Source: Candidatus Aphodenecus pullistercoris (lineage in GTDB: Bacteria > Spirochaetota > Spirochaetia > Sphaerochaetales > Sphaerochaetaceae). Taken from it: a stretch of 37,675 nt of DNA. Positions 23,535 to 31,248 of the stretch are shown one piece after another (position 1 is the stretch's first letter; each line of letters begins with the position of its first letter). A program made the translations under genes and the position numbers. The stretch is from positions 1 through 37,675 of the forward strand of contig JADIMU010000017.1 in assembly GCA_017694495.1 (NCBI GenBank). The letters run 5' to 3'. Under the pieces are notes generated by a model. The model had not been told where the DNA came from. It ran no database searches and saw nothing but the letters and a program-made list of their open reading frames with translations.

Positions 23535-25610
23535 TCAATAGAAGAGGATATCGCTGTATGTCGGCATGGGCCAGGCGTCCTTCGCGACCAATGTCTCGAG
23601 GCTGTCGGCCAAGGCACGGCAGCTGTCCATCTGGGGGATGAGGACGTCAGCGGCCTTGCGGCTCGCCTTGTAGACGTCGTCGTCCTCCTCCTTGGCCAGC
23701 TTCTCCAGTTTGTCAGTCTCGTCGATCAGACGTCCAGTCAGGTCGTTGATCTTGCCCACAAGCTCCTTCTCGGCCCTCGACTCCAGACCAAGCGAGGCCT
23801 TGGATGCAACCGAGTCGGCGACCTCGCCGGAGAAGCGGATCGAGGCGGGGATGACCTGGCGGCGGAGCATCTCGGCCAGCGTTCCAGCCTCGATGTGGAT
23901 CGTCTTCCTGTATTCGTCCAGGAGGATCTCCATGCGGCTGACGACCTCTTCCTTCGTGTAGATGTGGTGGCGGGCGAAGAGGTCGACGTTCTTCGCGTCG
24001 CTGTAGTGGACGAGGGCGTCAGGGGTCTTCCTGAGGTTCAGCAGTCCCCTCTTCTCAGCCTCGACCTCCCAGTCCTTCGAATAGCCGTTGCCGTTGAAGA
24101 TGATCCTCCTGTGCGCGCTGAGCTCGCGGCGCAGCAGGACGGAGAGGGCCTCATCGAAGTCGGATGCACCCTCCAGCTCGTCGCAGAAGGCCTTGAGGCT
24201 GTCGGCGACGGCCGTATCCAGCATGATGTTCGTGCATGCGATGTTGAAGGAGGAACCGGGCATGCGGAACTCGAACTTGCTGCCGGTGAAGGCGAAGGGG
24301 CTCGTCCTGTTGCGGTCCGAGTTGTCGCGCGAGAGACGCGGCAGGACTCCGACTCCGATGTCCAGGAAGCGCTTCTTCTCTCCCTTTTTGCCGCTGTGCC
24401 CCTCGATTATGCCATCGATGACCTCCTCAAGCTCCTCGCCTACGAAGATCGAGACGATGGCGGGAGGAGCCTCGTTGGCACCGAGCCTGTGGTCGTTTCC
24501 GGCGCTGGCGACCGAGATCCTCAACAGATCCTGGTAGTCGTCAACCGCCTTGATGACGGCCGTCAGGAAGAGGAGGAACTGTGCGTTCTCAATCGGAGTG
24601 CTGCCCGGGTCGAGCAGGTTCTCACCCTCGTCCGTGCTGAGCGCCCAGTTGTTGTGCTTGCCTGAACCGTTGATTCCAGCGAAGGGCTTCTCGTTCAGCA
24701 GACAGGCGAAGCCGTGGCGGTCGGCGACCTTCTTCAGGATCTCCATCGTCAGCTGGTTGGCGTCAGTCGCCCTGTTGGCGTTGTCGTAGATGGGGGCAAG
24801 CTCATGCTGGCATGGCGCGACCTCGTTGTGCTCCGTCTTGGCGCTGACGCCAAGCTTCCACAGCTCCTGGTCCACGTCCTCCATGAAGGCCTTGACGCGG
24901 GGCCTGATCGAACCGAAGTAGTGGTCCTCCATCTCCTGCCCCTTGGAGGCGGGAGCTCCGATCAGGGTGCGTCCTGCGACCTTGAGGTCGAGCCTCTTCT
25001 GGTAGTCCTTCTTGTCGATGAGGAAGTACTCCTGCTCGGCGCCGACCGTCGCGTTGACGCGGCGCACTTCCTTCCTGAAGAGTCTGAGGGCCCTGACAGC
25101 CTGCTCGGAGAGCGCGTCCATGCTGCGCAGCAGGGGCGTCTTCTTGTCGAGGATCTGTCCAGTGTAGGAGCAGAAGGCCGTCGGAATGCACAGCGTGTCG
25201 TCCTTGATGAAGGCGTAGCTCGTCGGGTCCCAGGCCGTGTAGCCGCGCGCCTCGAAGGTCGCCCTCAGACCTCCAGAGGGGAAGGATGAGGCGTCGGGCT
25301 CGCCCTTCACGAGCTCCTTGCCCGAGAAGTCCATGATCACCTGTCCGTTCCTGTCGAAGGACAGGAAGGCGTCATGCTTCTCGGCAGTTATTCCAGTCAT
25401 GGGCTGGAACCAGTGGGTGAAATGGGTGGCGCCCTTTCCGATGGCCCAGTCCTTCATCGCACTGGCGACGACATCGGCGACGTCCTCATCTAGGCTCTTG
25501 CCCTCTGTCCGGGTCCGCTTGAGCGACTCGTAGACAGCCTTGGGCAACACGTTCCTCATCACACGGTCGGAGAAGACCATGCTTTCGAAGATCTCGTCAA
25601 TCCTTTCCAT
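23535..25610 (-). CDS. glnN: Type III glutamine synthetase
   Basis: GSIII condenses ammonia and glutamate into glutamine. The 691-residue protein matches the long GSIII class (about 700 residues) and not the 450-residue GSI. It begins with the GSIII N-terminal domain ('AIGKGATHFTHWFQPMTG', about residues 75-92) and carries 'NATVGAEQEYFLID', 'NEVAPCQHELAPIYDNANRATDANQLTMEI', 'NEKPFAGINGSGKHNNWAL' and 'NRTSPFAFTGSKFEFRMPGSS'. It is the third gene of the glnA-ANTAR-glnN operon, 9 bp after the regulator, so its expression should also pass through the glnA leader. Confidence 0.96.
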   Translation of the reverse strand: MERIDEIFESMVFSDRVMRNVLPKAVYESLKRTRTEGKSLDEDVADVVASAMKDWAIGKGATHFTHWFQPMTGITAEKHDAFLSFDRNGQVIMDFSGKELVKGEPDASSFPSGGLRATFEARGYTAWDPTSYAFIKDDTLCIPTAFCSYTGQILDKKTPLLRSMDALSEQAVRALRLFRKEVRRVNATVGAEQEYFLIDKKDYQKRLDLKVAGRTLIGAPASKGQEMEDHYFGSIRPRVKAFMEDVDQELWKLGVSAKTEHNEVAPCQHELAPIYDNANRATDANQLTMEILKKVADRHGFACLLNEKPFAGINGSGKHNNWALSTDEGENLLDPGSTPIENAQFLLFLTAVIKAVDDYQDLLRISVASAGNDHRLGANEAPPAIVSIFVGEELEEVIDGIIEGHSGKKGEKKRFLDIGVGVLPRLSRDNSDRNRTSPFAFTGSKFEFRMPGSSFNIACTNIMLDTAVADSLKAFCDELEGASDFDEALSVLLRRELSAHRRIIFNGNGYSKDWEVEAEKRGLLNLRKTPDALVHYSDAKNVDLFARHHIYTKEEVVSRMEILLDEYRKTIHIEAGTLAEMLRRQVIPASIRFSGEVADSVASKASLGLESRAEKELVGKINDLTGRLIDETDKLEKLAKEEDDDVYKASRKAADVLIPQMDSCRALADSLETLVAKDAWPMPTYSDILFY

Positions 25611-25619
25611 GCTATCCCC

Positions 25620-26189
25620 CTAGCGCCTGTCCTCCAGCTGCCGTCTGATCAGGTCGGCGGCGTCGGCCAGGCCTATCCTTTCATCCATCGCCTTCTTCTC
25701 GATGAAGTGATGGGCCTCCTCCTCGCTCATCTCGAGCCTGAGCGCGAGCAGGCATTTGACCTCGCTGAGCTTCCTCTCCTCCGAGAGTCGCCTCAGCAGT
25801 CGGGCATTCTTGTCCTCAAGTGCCGCCATCCGTCCACGCGCCACCTGGAGCACGGAGATGGTGCGTGTGAACTCCTCGGGGCCGATCAGGCGGCTGACCA
25901 CATAGACCCCGAGCTTGCCGAGCCCAGTGGAGAGGGCCTCCACCTGGCTCGCATTGGCCAGAAGGACGACGTCCAGACTGCTCTGGCTGGACGCCATCGT
26001 GGCCAGTTCCCGTCCTCCACCGTCCACGAGCGGCGGCTGGATGACGACCAGGTTGAAGTCCATGTCGAGGATCATGGCGCGGGCCTGCTGGCAGCTCGAG
26101 GCCTCGCTGACCTCAAGCCCCATGCGGGACAGCAGCGACACGACATCCAGCGTGCGGCTGATGTTTCTTACGACCAGTGCCCTTGCCAT
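25620..26189 (-). CDS. ANTAR-domain RNA-binding regulator with pseudo-receiver
   Basis: ANTAR proteins prevent transcription termination by binding hairpins in leader RNAs. The 189-residue protein has an N-terminal receiver-like domain (about residues 1-115), a coiled-coil linker ('LQVARGRMAALEDKNARLLRRLSEER', about 114-139) and a three-helix ANTAR domain at the C-terminus ('KCLLALRLEMSEEEAHHFIEKKAMDERIGLADAADLI'). The strand that should end in the phosphoacceptor Asp reads 'FNLVVIQPPLVDGGG', so phosphorylation at the usual place is unlikely and another signal may control it. It sits between glnA and glnN. The leaders of glnA, pyrG and asnB all carry ANTAR-like hexaloop hairpins overlapping terminators, so these are its probable targets. 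Confidence 0.85.
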   Translation of the reverse strand: MARALVVRNISRTLDVVSLLSRMGLEVSEASSCQQARAMILDMDFNLVVIQPPLVDGGGRELATMASSQSSLDVVLLANASQVEALSTGLGKLGVYVVSRLIGPEEFTRTISVLQVARGRMAALEDKNARLLRRLSEERKLSEVKCLLALRLEMSEEEAHHFIEKKAMDERIGLADAADLIRRQLEDRR

Positions 26190-26199
26190 GCGACCTCTC

Positions 26200-27504
26200 C
26201 TAGATGTGCTCGAAATAGCGGCGGCGTTCCAGCATGTCCCTGTCGGCGCTGCCGCTGTACTCCACCCACTGCCTCTCCTTCAGGGAGAGGAAGCTGTCGA
26301 GTGTCCTTTCAGGCAGGACTGAGCGCACGAAGGCGCTTGCCCTCGCCTCCTCCACCGCCTCGCCAAGGTTTGTGGGCAGGCCAGAGAGCAGGCTGTGCGC
26401 CTCCTTGCTGTTGGAGTCCTGGTCGTAGGAGGCGCCCAGGACCAGAGACTTCTCCAGTCCTTCCATGCCTGCCGCCAGAAGGAGGCTGAAGGCGAAGTAG
26501 GGATTGCATGCGCAGTCGGGAGAGCGCAGCTCCATGCGGCAGCTCCTGCCCCTGGCGAATGGCAGACGCACCAGGCTTGAACGGTTCTGGCGCGACCAGC
26601 TGACGAGGCTCGGAGCCTCCTTGGCCCCCAGCCTGTCGTATGAGCCGGGCAGCGGGTTGAGGAAGACTGTGATCTCCTTGATGTGCTCGAGGATGCCGGC
26701 CATGAAGGCGCCAGCGCCCTCCTCGAGGTCCTTCGCAAAGAGGTTGTCCCCATTCCTGTGCACCGAGATGTTCACATGCAATCCGCTTCCGCTCTCTTCC
26801 TTGAGCGGTTTGGGAAGGAAGGAGGCGAAGAGTCCGTTCGAAGAGGCGATCGCCTTGACCGCCATCTTGAATGTCAGGTAGTCGTCGGCCGCAGCCAGCG
26901 GTGCGGAGGGAGAGAAGTCTATCTCGTTCTGGCCCGGACCCGACTCGTGGTGGCTGCGCTGGGGGACGATGCCAAGCTCCTCCAGGGCGAAGCAGATGTC
27001 GCGCCTGACGTTCTCGCCCCTGTCCAGTGGAGCAAGGTCGAAGTAGCCGGCCCTGTCGAAGGGGCGCAGCGTCGCTTCCCCCCTCTCGTCCGTCTCGAAA
27101 AGGTAGAACTCGCACTCAGGGCCGATCAGGAAGCTGTATCCTCCCTCGGCGGCACGGGAGACGGCATCGCTGAGGATGCGTCGGCCGTCACCCTCGAAGG
27201 GTCTGCCGTCCGGATAGCTCACCGAGCAGTAGAAACGGGCGACGGAGCGCTGTGCCGGCCTCCAGGGCAGGATGGCGAAGGTGTCGAGGTCGGGATGCAG
27301 CAGGAGGTCCGACTCGTTGACCTTTCCGAAGCCCTCGACCGACGAGGCGTCGAAGGAGACGCCGTACTCGAGCGCATCCTCGAGCTGGTCGGCCATGATC
27401 GCGATGTTCTTCAGGCTTCCGAAGATGTCGCAGAAGCACAGGCGGACGAACTTGACCTCCCAGTCATCCATCAGAGCCTTGACCTCACCCAGCGTCCTCT
27501 TCAT
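26200..27504 (-). CDS. glnA: Type I-like glutamine synthetase
   Basis: The 434-residue protein is a glutamine synthetase of the GSI fold. It has the ammonium-site region 'FDASSVEGFGKVNESDLLLHPDL' (about residues 51-73), 'LIGPECEFYLFET', 'HHESGPGQNEIDFSPSAPL', 'SGSGLHVNISVHRNGDN', 'NRSSLVRLPFARG' and 'RSPDCACNPYFAFSLLLAAGMEG'. The usual HxH of 'GNGMHxH' reads HVN, as I recall in some clostridial-type GS, so it is a divergent branch. It leads the operon with the ANTAR regulator and glnN. Its GGAGG Shine-Dalgarno sequence lies directly after a terminator hairpin in the leader, which suggests control by antitermination. Confidence 0.93.
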   Translation of the reverse strand: MKRTLGEVKALMDDWEVKFVRLCFCDIFGSLKNIAIMADQLEDALEYGVSFDASSVEGFGKVNESDLLLHPDLDTFAILPWRPAQRSVARFYCSVSYPDGRPFEGDGRRILSDAVSRAAEGGYSFLIGPECEFYLFETDERGEATLRPFDRAGYFDLAPLDRGENVRRDICFALEELGIVPQRSHHESGPGQNEIDFSPSAPLAAADDYLTFKMAVKAIASSNGLFASFLPKPLKEESGSGLHVNISVHRNGDNLFAKDLEEGAGAFMAGILEHIKEITVFLNPLPGSYDRLGAKEAPSLVSWSRQNRSSLVRLPFARGRSCRMELRSPDCACNPYFAFSLLLAAGMEGLEKSLVLGASYDQDSNSKEAHSLLSGLPTNLGEAVEEARASAFVRSVLPERTLDSFLSLKERQWVEYSGSADRDMLERRRYFEHI

Positions 27505-27518
27505 CGCAAACCTCCAGG

Positions 27519-27570
27519 AAAAAAGAGAAAGGCGCTGCGGATAGTAGTCCCATCTGCAGCGCCCTTGCCA
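27519..27570 (-). promoter_or_regulatory. glnA leader: ANTAR-like hexaloop hairpin overlapping a terminator
   Basis: In the minus-strand RNA, UGGC-AAGGGC-GCUG (27570-27557) can form a 4-bp stem (two wobble pairs) with a hexaloop having A1 and G4. The alternative is an 8-bp terminator stem, GGCGCUGC (27563-27556) with GCAGCGCC (27538-27531), followed by UUUCUCUUUUUU. The two structures share bases 27557-27563 and exclude each other. The Shine-Dalgarno sequence follows immediately. The hexaloop stem is the weakest of the three in this window. Confidence 0.6.
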
Positions 27571-27581
27571 ATATGGTGCAC

Positions 27582-27610
27582 ATTCTTTCCAGCTCGCTCC
27601 ACTTTGTCAA
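27582..27610 (-). promoter_or_regulatory. Promoter of the glnA operon
   Basis: On the minus strand a perfect TTGACA (27610-27605), a 17-nt spacer and AAGAAT (27587-27582) predict transcription from about 27575, only a few bases before the hexaloop hairpin. Confidence 0.6.
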
Positions 27611-27658
27611 GGGCTGAAGAAGGCTTGTGGAAAAAAGCGCACCCGAGGGCATGTGACG

Positions 27659-29263
27659 TCATTTCCCCATCCCTGCCGCGCGCACGAAGGCGTCGAAGAG
27701 CGGATGGACCTTGTTAGGCCGGCTCTTGAACTCGGGATGGAACTGGACGGCGACGAAGAAGCGGGATGAAGGGATCTCCATGGCCTCGACGAGCTTGCCG
27801 TCCGGACTGCTGCCGCTGAAGACGATGCCCGCCGCCTCAAGCCGCCCTCTGAAGATGGGAGAGACCTCGTAGCGGTGCCTGTGGCGCTCCTGGATGAGGT
27901 CGCAGCCGTAGATCTCGTGCAACATCGTGCCCTGCTCTATGCGACATGGATAGGAGCCCAGACGCATCGTTCCGCCCTTGCTCACGACGTTGCGCTGTCC
28001 GTCCATCAGGTCGATGACGCACTCGCTTCCTTCCTCGTCGAACTCCCTGGAGTTGGCCTTCTCAAGTCCGGCAAGGTCCCTCGCCGCCTCGATCACTGCA
28101 ATCTGCATGCCCAGACAGATGCCGAAATATGGTATGCCTGTCTCGCGCGCATAGCGTGCCGCGGCAACCATGCCCTCTATGCCTCGGCTGCCGAAGCCTC
28201 CAGGCACCAGGATGCCATCGACGTCCCCAAGCAGCTTCTCTGGCCCCTCCTCCTCTATCTGCTCGCAGTCGACGAAGCGCAGGTCCAGCTCGTAGGAATT
28301 GTGGCCTGCGGCATGAAAGAGCGCCTCGTTGATCGAGATGTAGGCATCGTGGAGTTTCACATACTTGCCGCAGATGGCTATCGTGACCCGGCCCCTCTTC
28401 GGCCCCTTCATCAGGCGGACGGCCTCGCTCCAGCCAGTCAGGTCGCACGGCCCCGCCTCAAGACCAAGACGGGAGACGACGTAATCGTCGAAACCCCTGT
28501 CATGCAAGAGCATAGGTATTTCGTAAAGTGGACTTACATTCTCATTCGCGATGACGGCCCGCCTCTCGACGTTGCAGAAGTGGGCAAGCTTGTCCAGAAG
28601 GCTGTCCTCAAGCAGACGGTCGCTGCGCGCGATCACGCAGTCGGGCATGATGCCCATGCCCTGCAGCTCGTGGACGGAGTGCTGTGCAGGCTTGGTCTTG
28701 TACTCTCCCGAACACGAGAGGTAGGGAACAAGGACGACGTGGATGAACATCGAGTTCTGGATGCCGACCTCGCTGCGCAGCTGCCTGACAGCTTCAAGGA
28801 AGGGCTGGCTCTCGATGTCTCCGATCGTGCCTCCGATCTCGGTGATGACGACATCAGCCTTCGTAAAGTCCCCCAAGGCCCTGATGTAGGATTTGATCTC
28901 GTCGGTGACATGGGGAATGATCTGGACCGTCTTGCCCAGGTACTCGCCCCTCCTCTCGCGCGTCAGGATGTTCCAGTAGACACGGCCGCTTGTGAGGTTG
29001 CTCATCCGGTTCAGGTCCTCGTCGATGAACCTCTCGTAATGGCCGAGGTCCAGATCCGTCTCGGCGCCGTCCTCGGTGACATAGACCTCTCCATGCTGGT
29101 AGGGGCTCATCGTCCCAGGATCGACGTTCAGATAAGGGTCGAGCTTCTGGGCCGCAACCTTGAGTCCACGCTGTTTGAGCAGCAGCCCCAGACTGGCGGC
29201 GCTCACACCCTTGCCCAGTCCCGAGACGACTCCTCCCGTGACGAAAATGTACTTTCTTTCCAT
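27659..29263 (-). CDS. pyrG: CTP synthase (glutamine-hydrolysing)
   Basis: PyrG makes CTP from UTP using ATP and the amide nitrogen of glutamine. From ATG 29263 the protein has 534 residues, the usual length. The synthetase domain (about 1-265) begins '[22 protein letters not shown]' and has '[19 protein letters not shown]'. The class I glutaminase domain (about 290-530) has the nucleophile Cys in '[16 protein letters not shown]' and the His-Glu pair in '[11 protein letters not shown]'. AGGAGG lies 5 nt before the ATG, directly after a leader terminator. It is divergent from asnB, and both leaders carry the same hexaloop element. Confidence 0.97.
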   Translation of the reverse strand: MERKYIFVTGGVVSGLGKGVSAASLGLLLKQRGLKVAAQKLDPYLNVDPGTMSPYQHGEVYVTEDGAETDLDLGHYERFIDEDLNRMSNLTSGRVYWNILTRERRGEYLGKTVQIIPHVTDEIKSYIRALGDFTKADVVITEIGGTIGDIESQPFLEAVRQLRSEVGIQNSMFIHVVLVPYLSCSGEYKTKPAQHSVHELQGMGIMPDCVIARSDRLLEDSLLDKLAHFCNVERRAVIANENVSPLYEIPMLLHDRGFDDYVVSRLGLEAGPCDLTGWSEAVRLMKGPKRGRVTIAICGKYVKLHDAYISINEALFHAAGHNSYELDLRFVDCEQIEEEGPEKLLGDVDGILVPGGFGSRGIEGMVAAARYARETGIPYFGICLGMQIAVIEAARDLAGLEKANSREFDEEGSECVIDLMDGQRNVVSKGGTMRLGSYPCRIEQGTMLHEIYGCDLIQERHRHRYEVSPIFRGRLEAAGIVFSGSSPDGKLVEAMEIPSSRFFVAVQFHPEFKSRPNKVHPLFDAFVRAAGMGK

Positions 29264-29276
29264 GCCATCCTCCTGA

Positions 29277-29323
29277 AAAGAGGAAAGGACGCCCACCCTT
29301 GTTCAGAGTGGACGTCCTTGTCC
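29277..29323 (-). promoter_or_regulatory. pyrG leader: ANTAR-like hexaloop hairpin overlapping a terminator
   Basis: In the minus-strand RNA GGAC-AAGGAC-GUCC (29323-29310) forms a perfect 4-bp stem with a hexaloop having A1 and G4. The competing terminator pairs GGACGUCCAC (29317-29308) with GUGGGCGUCC (29296-29287), 10 bp with one wobble, followed by UUUCCUCUUUU. They share bases and exclude each other. I do not see a G-run at the 5' end of the transcript, which argues against the reiterative-initiation control known for pyrG in Bacillus. Confidence 0.65.
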
Positions 29324-29332
29324 ATGGGCAGT

Positions 29333-29362
29333 GTCATAGCATCGGCAAGCGGAAAGTGTCAA
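29333..29362 (-). promoter_or_regulatory. Promoter of pyrG
   Basis: On the minus strand TTGACA (29362-29357), an 18-nt spacer and TATGAC (29338-29333) predict a start near 29326, 2-3 nt before the hexaloop hairpin. A 17-nt spacer with CTATGA is the alternative. Confidence 0.55.
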
Positions 29363-29369
29363 CGCCCTC

Positions 29370-29398
29370 TTTTCACAATCGCCGCTTTGCGCTATCTT
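29370..29398 (+). promoter_or_regulatory. Probable promoter of asnB
   Basis: TTTTCA (29370-29375), a 17-nt spacer and TATCTT (29393-29398) predict a start near 29405. Its -35 lies only 7 bp from the -35 of the divergent pyrG promoter, so one bound factor could affect both. Confidence 0.4.
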
Positions 29399-29414
29399 TT
29401 GCCATCCGAATTCG

Positions 29415-29469
29415 GGACAAGGATGTCCAGAAGGGAAGAGTCGTCTTCTCGTCTGGACATCCTTTTTTT
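29415..29469 (+). promoter_or_regulatory. asnB leader: ANTAR-like hexaloop hairpin overlapping a terminator
   Basis: GGAC-AAGGAU-GUCC (29415-29428) forms a perfect 4-bp stem with a hexaloop having A1 and G4. The competing terminator pairs GGATGTCCAGA (29421-29431) with TCTGGACATCC (29452-29462), 11 perfect pairs with an inner GAAGA/TCTTC stem, and ends in seven T. The element is followed by GGGAGG and the asnB ATG at 29488. A short CCG-AATT-CGG hairpin lies just upstream but lacks the A1/G4 loop. Confidence 0.7.
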
Positions 29470-29487
29470 CTTTCTGGGAGGTGCATC

Positions 29488-31074
29488 ATGTGTACGGTAT
29501 TCGCATACAGCGGCAGAAGGCTCGACGAGATGGGCGTCCTGGCCCGCCTCGAGCTCACGAAGAGGCGTGGTCCAGACGGCCAGAGGGTGCTGGCCCTGCC
29601 TGAAGGCGGCTTCCTCGCCTTCCAGCGCCTTTCAATAATGGGTCTGGACGAAAGCGGCATGCAGCCCTTCACATCACAGGGTGTCTCGAGCGTCACGAAC
29701 GGAGAGCTCTACGGCTTCAGACCACTCAGGTCCCTGCTCATGGCCAAGGGCTACAGCTTCAAAAGCGGAAGCGACTGCGAGCTCGTCAACCCGATGTACC
29801 GCGAGTACGGCACAGCCATGTTCGCACTGCTCGACGCCGAGTTCGCGACCGTCATCCACGACCCTGACAAGGGACTCGTCGCCGCACGCGATCCGATCGG
29901 CATCCGCCCCCTCTTCTACGGCTATGATGAGGATGGAGAGATAGCCTTCGCAAGCGAGGCGAGACTGCTGAAGGGTCTATGCACCCGCGTCATCCCATTC
30001 CCTCCCGGACACTGGTACGCACAGGGGGAGTTCCACTGCTACAACAGGATCTGGCACGCCGACAAGGTCTGTGCCGACAGCCAGGAGCAGGCCTTGCACA
30101 AGATCAGGCAGCTCCTGATCCGCGCCGTCGAGAAGCGGCTCGACAGCGACGCTCCACTCGGATTCCTCCTATCGGGCGGACTGGACAGCTCCCTCGTATG
30201 CTCCATAGCCACCCGCCTGATGGGCCGCCCGGTACGCACCTTCGCCATAGGCATGGACAAGGACCCGATCGACGCGAAATACGCCCAGATCGTCAGCGAC
30301 CACATAGGAAGCGAGCATACGCTCGTGAGCATGAGCATGGACGAAGTCCTCTCGGCCCTTGATGGAGTCATCGAGGACCTGGCGACCTGGGACATAACGA
30401 CGATAAGGGCATCGCTGGGCATGCATCTGCTGTGCAAGTGGATCCACGAGCACACTGATGTGCGCGTCCTGCTTACGGGAGAAGTCTCCGACGAGCTCTT
30501 CGGCTACAAATACACGGACTACGCACCATCCCCGCGCGCCTTCCAGGAAGAGAGCGAGAAGAGGGTGCGTGAGCTCTACGCCTACGATGTGCTCAGGGCC
30601 GACAGGTGCATCGCGGACAACTCGATCGAGGCCCGTGTCCCCTTCTCAGACCTCGACTTCGCCTCCTACATCATCTCGCTCCAGCCGGAGATGAAGATGA
30701 ACAGGACCGGCATGGGCAAGTACCTTCTGAGGAAGGCCTTCGAGGACGATGACTGGCTTCCGGACTCGATCCTCTACAGGCAGAAGGCGGCCTTCAGCGA
30801 TGCTGTAGGGCACAGCATGGTCGACCACCTCAAGGCCTACGCCGAGGACCACTTCCGTGGTCAGGACTGGAAGTCGATGTGCATGGAATACCCAAGACAT
30901 GGACGGCCCTTCACTCCCGAGTCGCTGCTCTACCGCCAGATCTTCGAGCGCCACTACCCTGGCATGGCAAGCATGATACCCGACTTCTGGATGCCGAACC
31001 GGGACTGGGAAGGCTGCCAGGTCAGCGACCCATCTGCGAGGGTTCTGGCGAACTACGGCGACAGCGGAAAGTGA
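29488..31074 (+). CDS. asnB: Asparagine synthase (glutamine-hydrolysing)
   Basis: AsnB transfers the amide nitrogen of glutamine to aspartate. The 528-residue protein starts 'MCTVFAYSGR', exposing Cys2 as the class II glutaminase nucleophile, with 'KRRGPDGQRVLA' and 'TNGELYGF' in the glutaminase half (about residues 1-190). The synthetase half has the PP-loop 'GFLLSGGLDSSLVCSIA' (about 225-241) and 'LLTGEVSDELFGYKYT'. The GGGAGG Shine-Dalgarno sequence sits 6 nt before ATG 29488; the frame extends further upstream only through the leader. Its leader has a hexaloop hairpin and terminator like those of pyrG and glnA. Confidence 0.95.
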   Translation: MCTVFAYSGRRLDEMGVLARLELTKRRGPDGQRVLALPEGGFLAFQRLSIMGLDESGMQPFTSQGVSSVTNGELYGFRPLRSLLMAKGYSFKSGSDCELVNPMYREYGTAMFALLDAEFATVIHDPDKGLVAARDPIGIRPLFYGYDEDGEIAFASEARLLKGLCTRVIPFPPGHWYAQGEFHCYNRIWHADKVCADSQEQALHKIRQLLIRAVEKRLDSDAPLGFLLSGGLDSSLVCSIATRLMGRPVRTFAIGMDKDPIDAKYAQIVSDHIGSEHTLVSMSMDEVLSALDGVIEDLATWDITTIRASLGMHLLCKWIHEHTDVRVLLTGEVSDELFGYKYTDYAPSPRAFQEESEKRVRELYAYDVLRADRCIADNSIEARVPFSDLDFASYIISLQPEMKMNRTGMGKYLLRKAFEDDDWLPDSILYRQKAAFSDAVGHSMVDHLKAYAEDHFRGQDWKSMCMEYPRHGRPFTPESLLYRQIFERHYPGMASMIPDFWMPNRDWEGCQVSDPSARVLANYGDSGK

Positions 31075-31113
31075 ATGCATTAATCACAATGCTTATATTG
31101 CCGATATCGGCTT

Positions 31114-31119
31114 TATAAT
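31114..31119 (+). promoter_or_regulatory. -10 element of the probable smsCB promoter
   Basis: TATAAT lies in an AT-rich stretch 40 bp after asnB. No convincing -35 is found at 16-18 nt. An AATGCATTAATCACAATGC segment just upstream carries two TGC repeats that loosely resemble the operators at the amino-acid importer. Confidence 0.35.
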
Positions 31120-31148
31120 ACTATTTTCTAACGTTTCTCCTGGAAACT

Positions 31149-31187
31149 GCGGTCAGGGCCAAGCCATCCGGTCCTGGCCGCTTTCTG
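31149..31187 (+). terminator. Strong hairpin between asnB and the SUF-like genes
   Basis: GCGGTCAGGGCC (31149-31160) pairs with GGTCCTGGCCGC (31170-31181) over 12 bp with two wobble pairs, followed by TTTCTG. It can end asnB transcription. If the TATAAT at 31114 is used, it lies in the leader of the SUF-like operon and could attenuate it. The T-run is short. Confidence 0.55.
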
Positions 31188-31248
31188 TCAGCATTGCGCC
31201 TTTCCCATCGCCCACTCTTTGACTATGCTTGCTTCAGGAGGCATACAC

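Noticed and set aside
29264-29323. Bacillus-type reiterative-initiation control of pyrG
   Set aside because: That mechanism needs a transcript beginning with a short G-run and C; the predicted start gives an RNA beginning near CAUGG, and the hexaloop hairpin explains the terminator overlap better.
29401-29415. CCG-AATT-CGG hairpin as the first ANTAR hairpin in the asnB leader
   Set aside because: It has a 4-base loop without the A1/G4 pattern, shares a base with the next hairpin, and has no counterpart in the pyrG or glnA leaders.
27875-29638. 587-codon plus-strand open frame antisense to pyrG and running into asnB
   Set aside because: It covers the pyrG coding strand in reverse and crosses the divergent control region. 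pyrG is a complete, conserved gene, so this frame is a coding-bias artefact.
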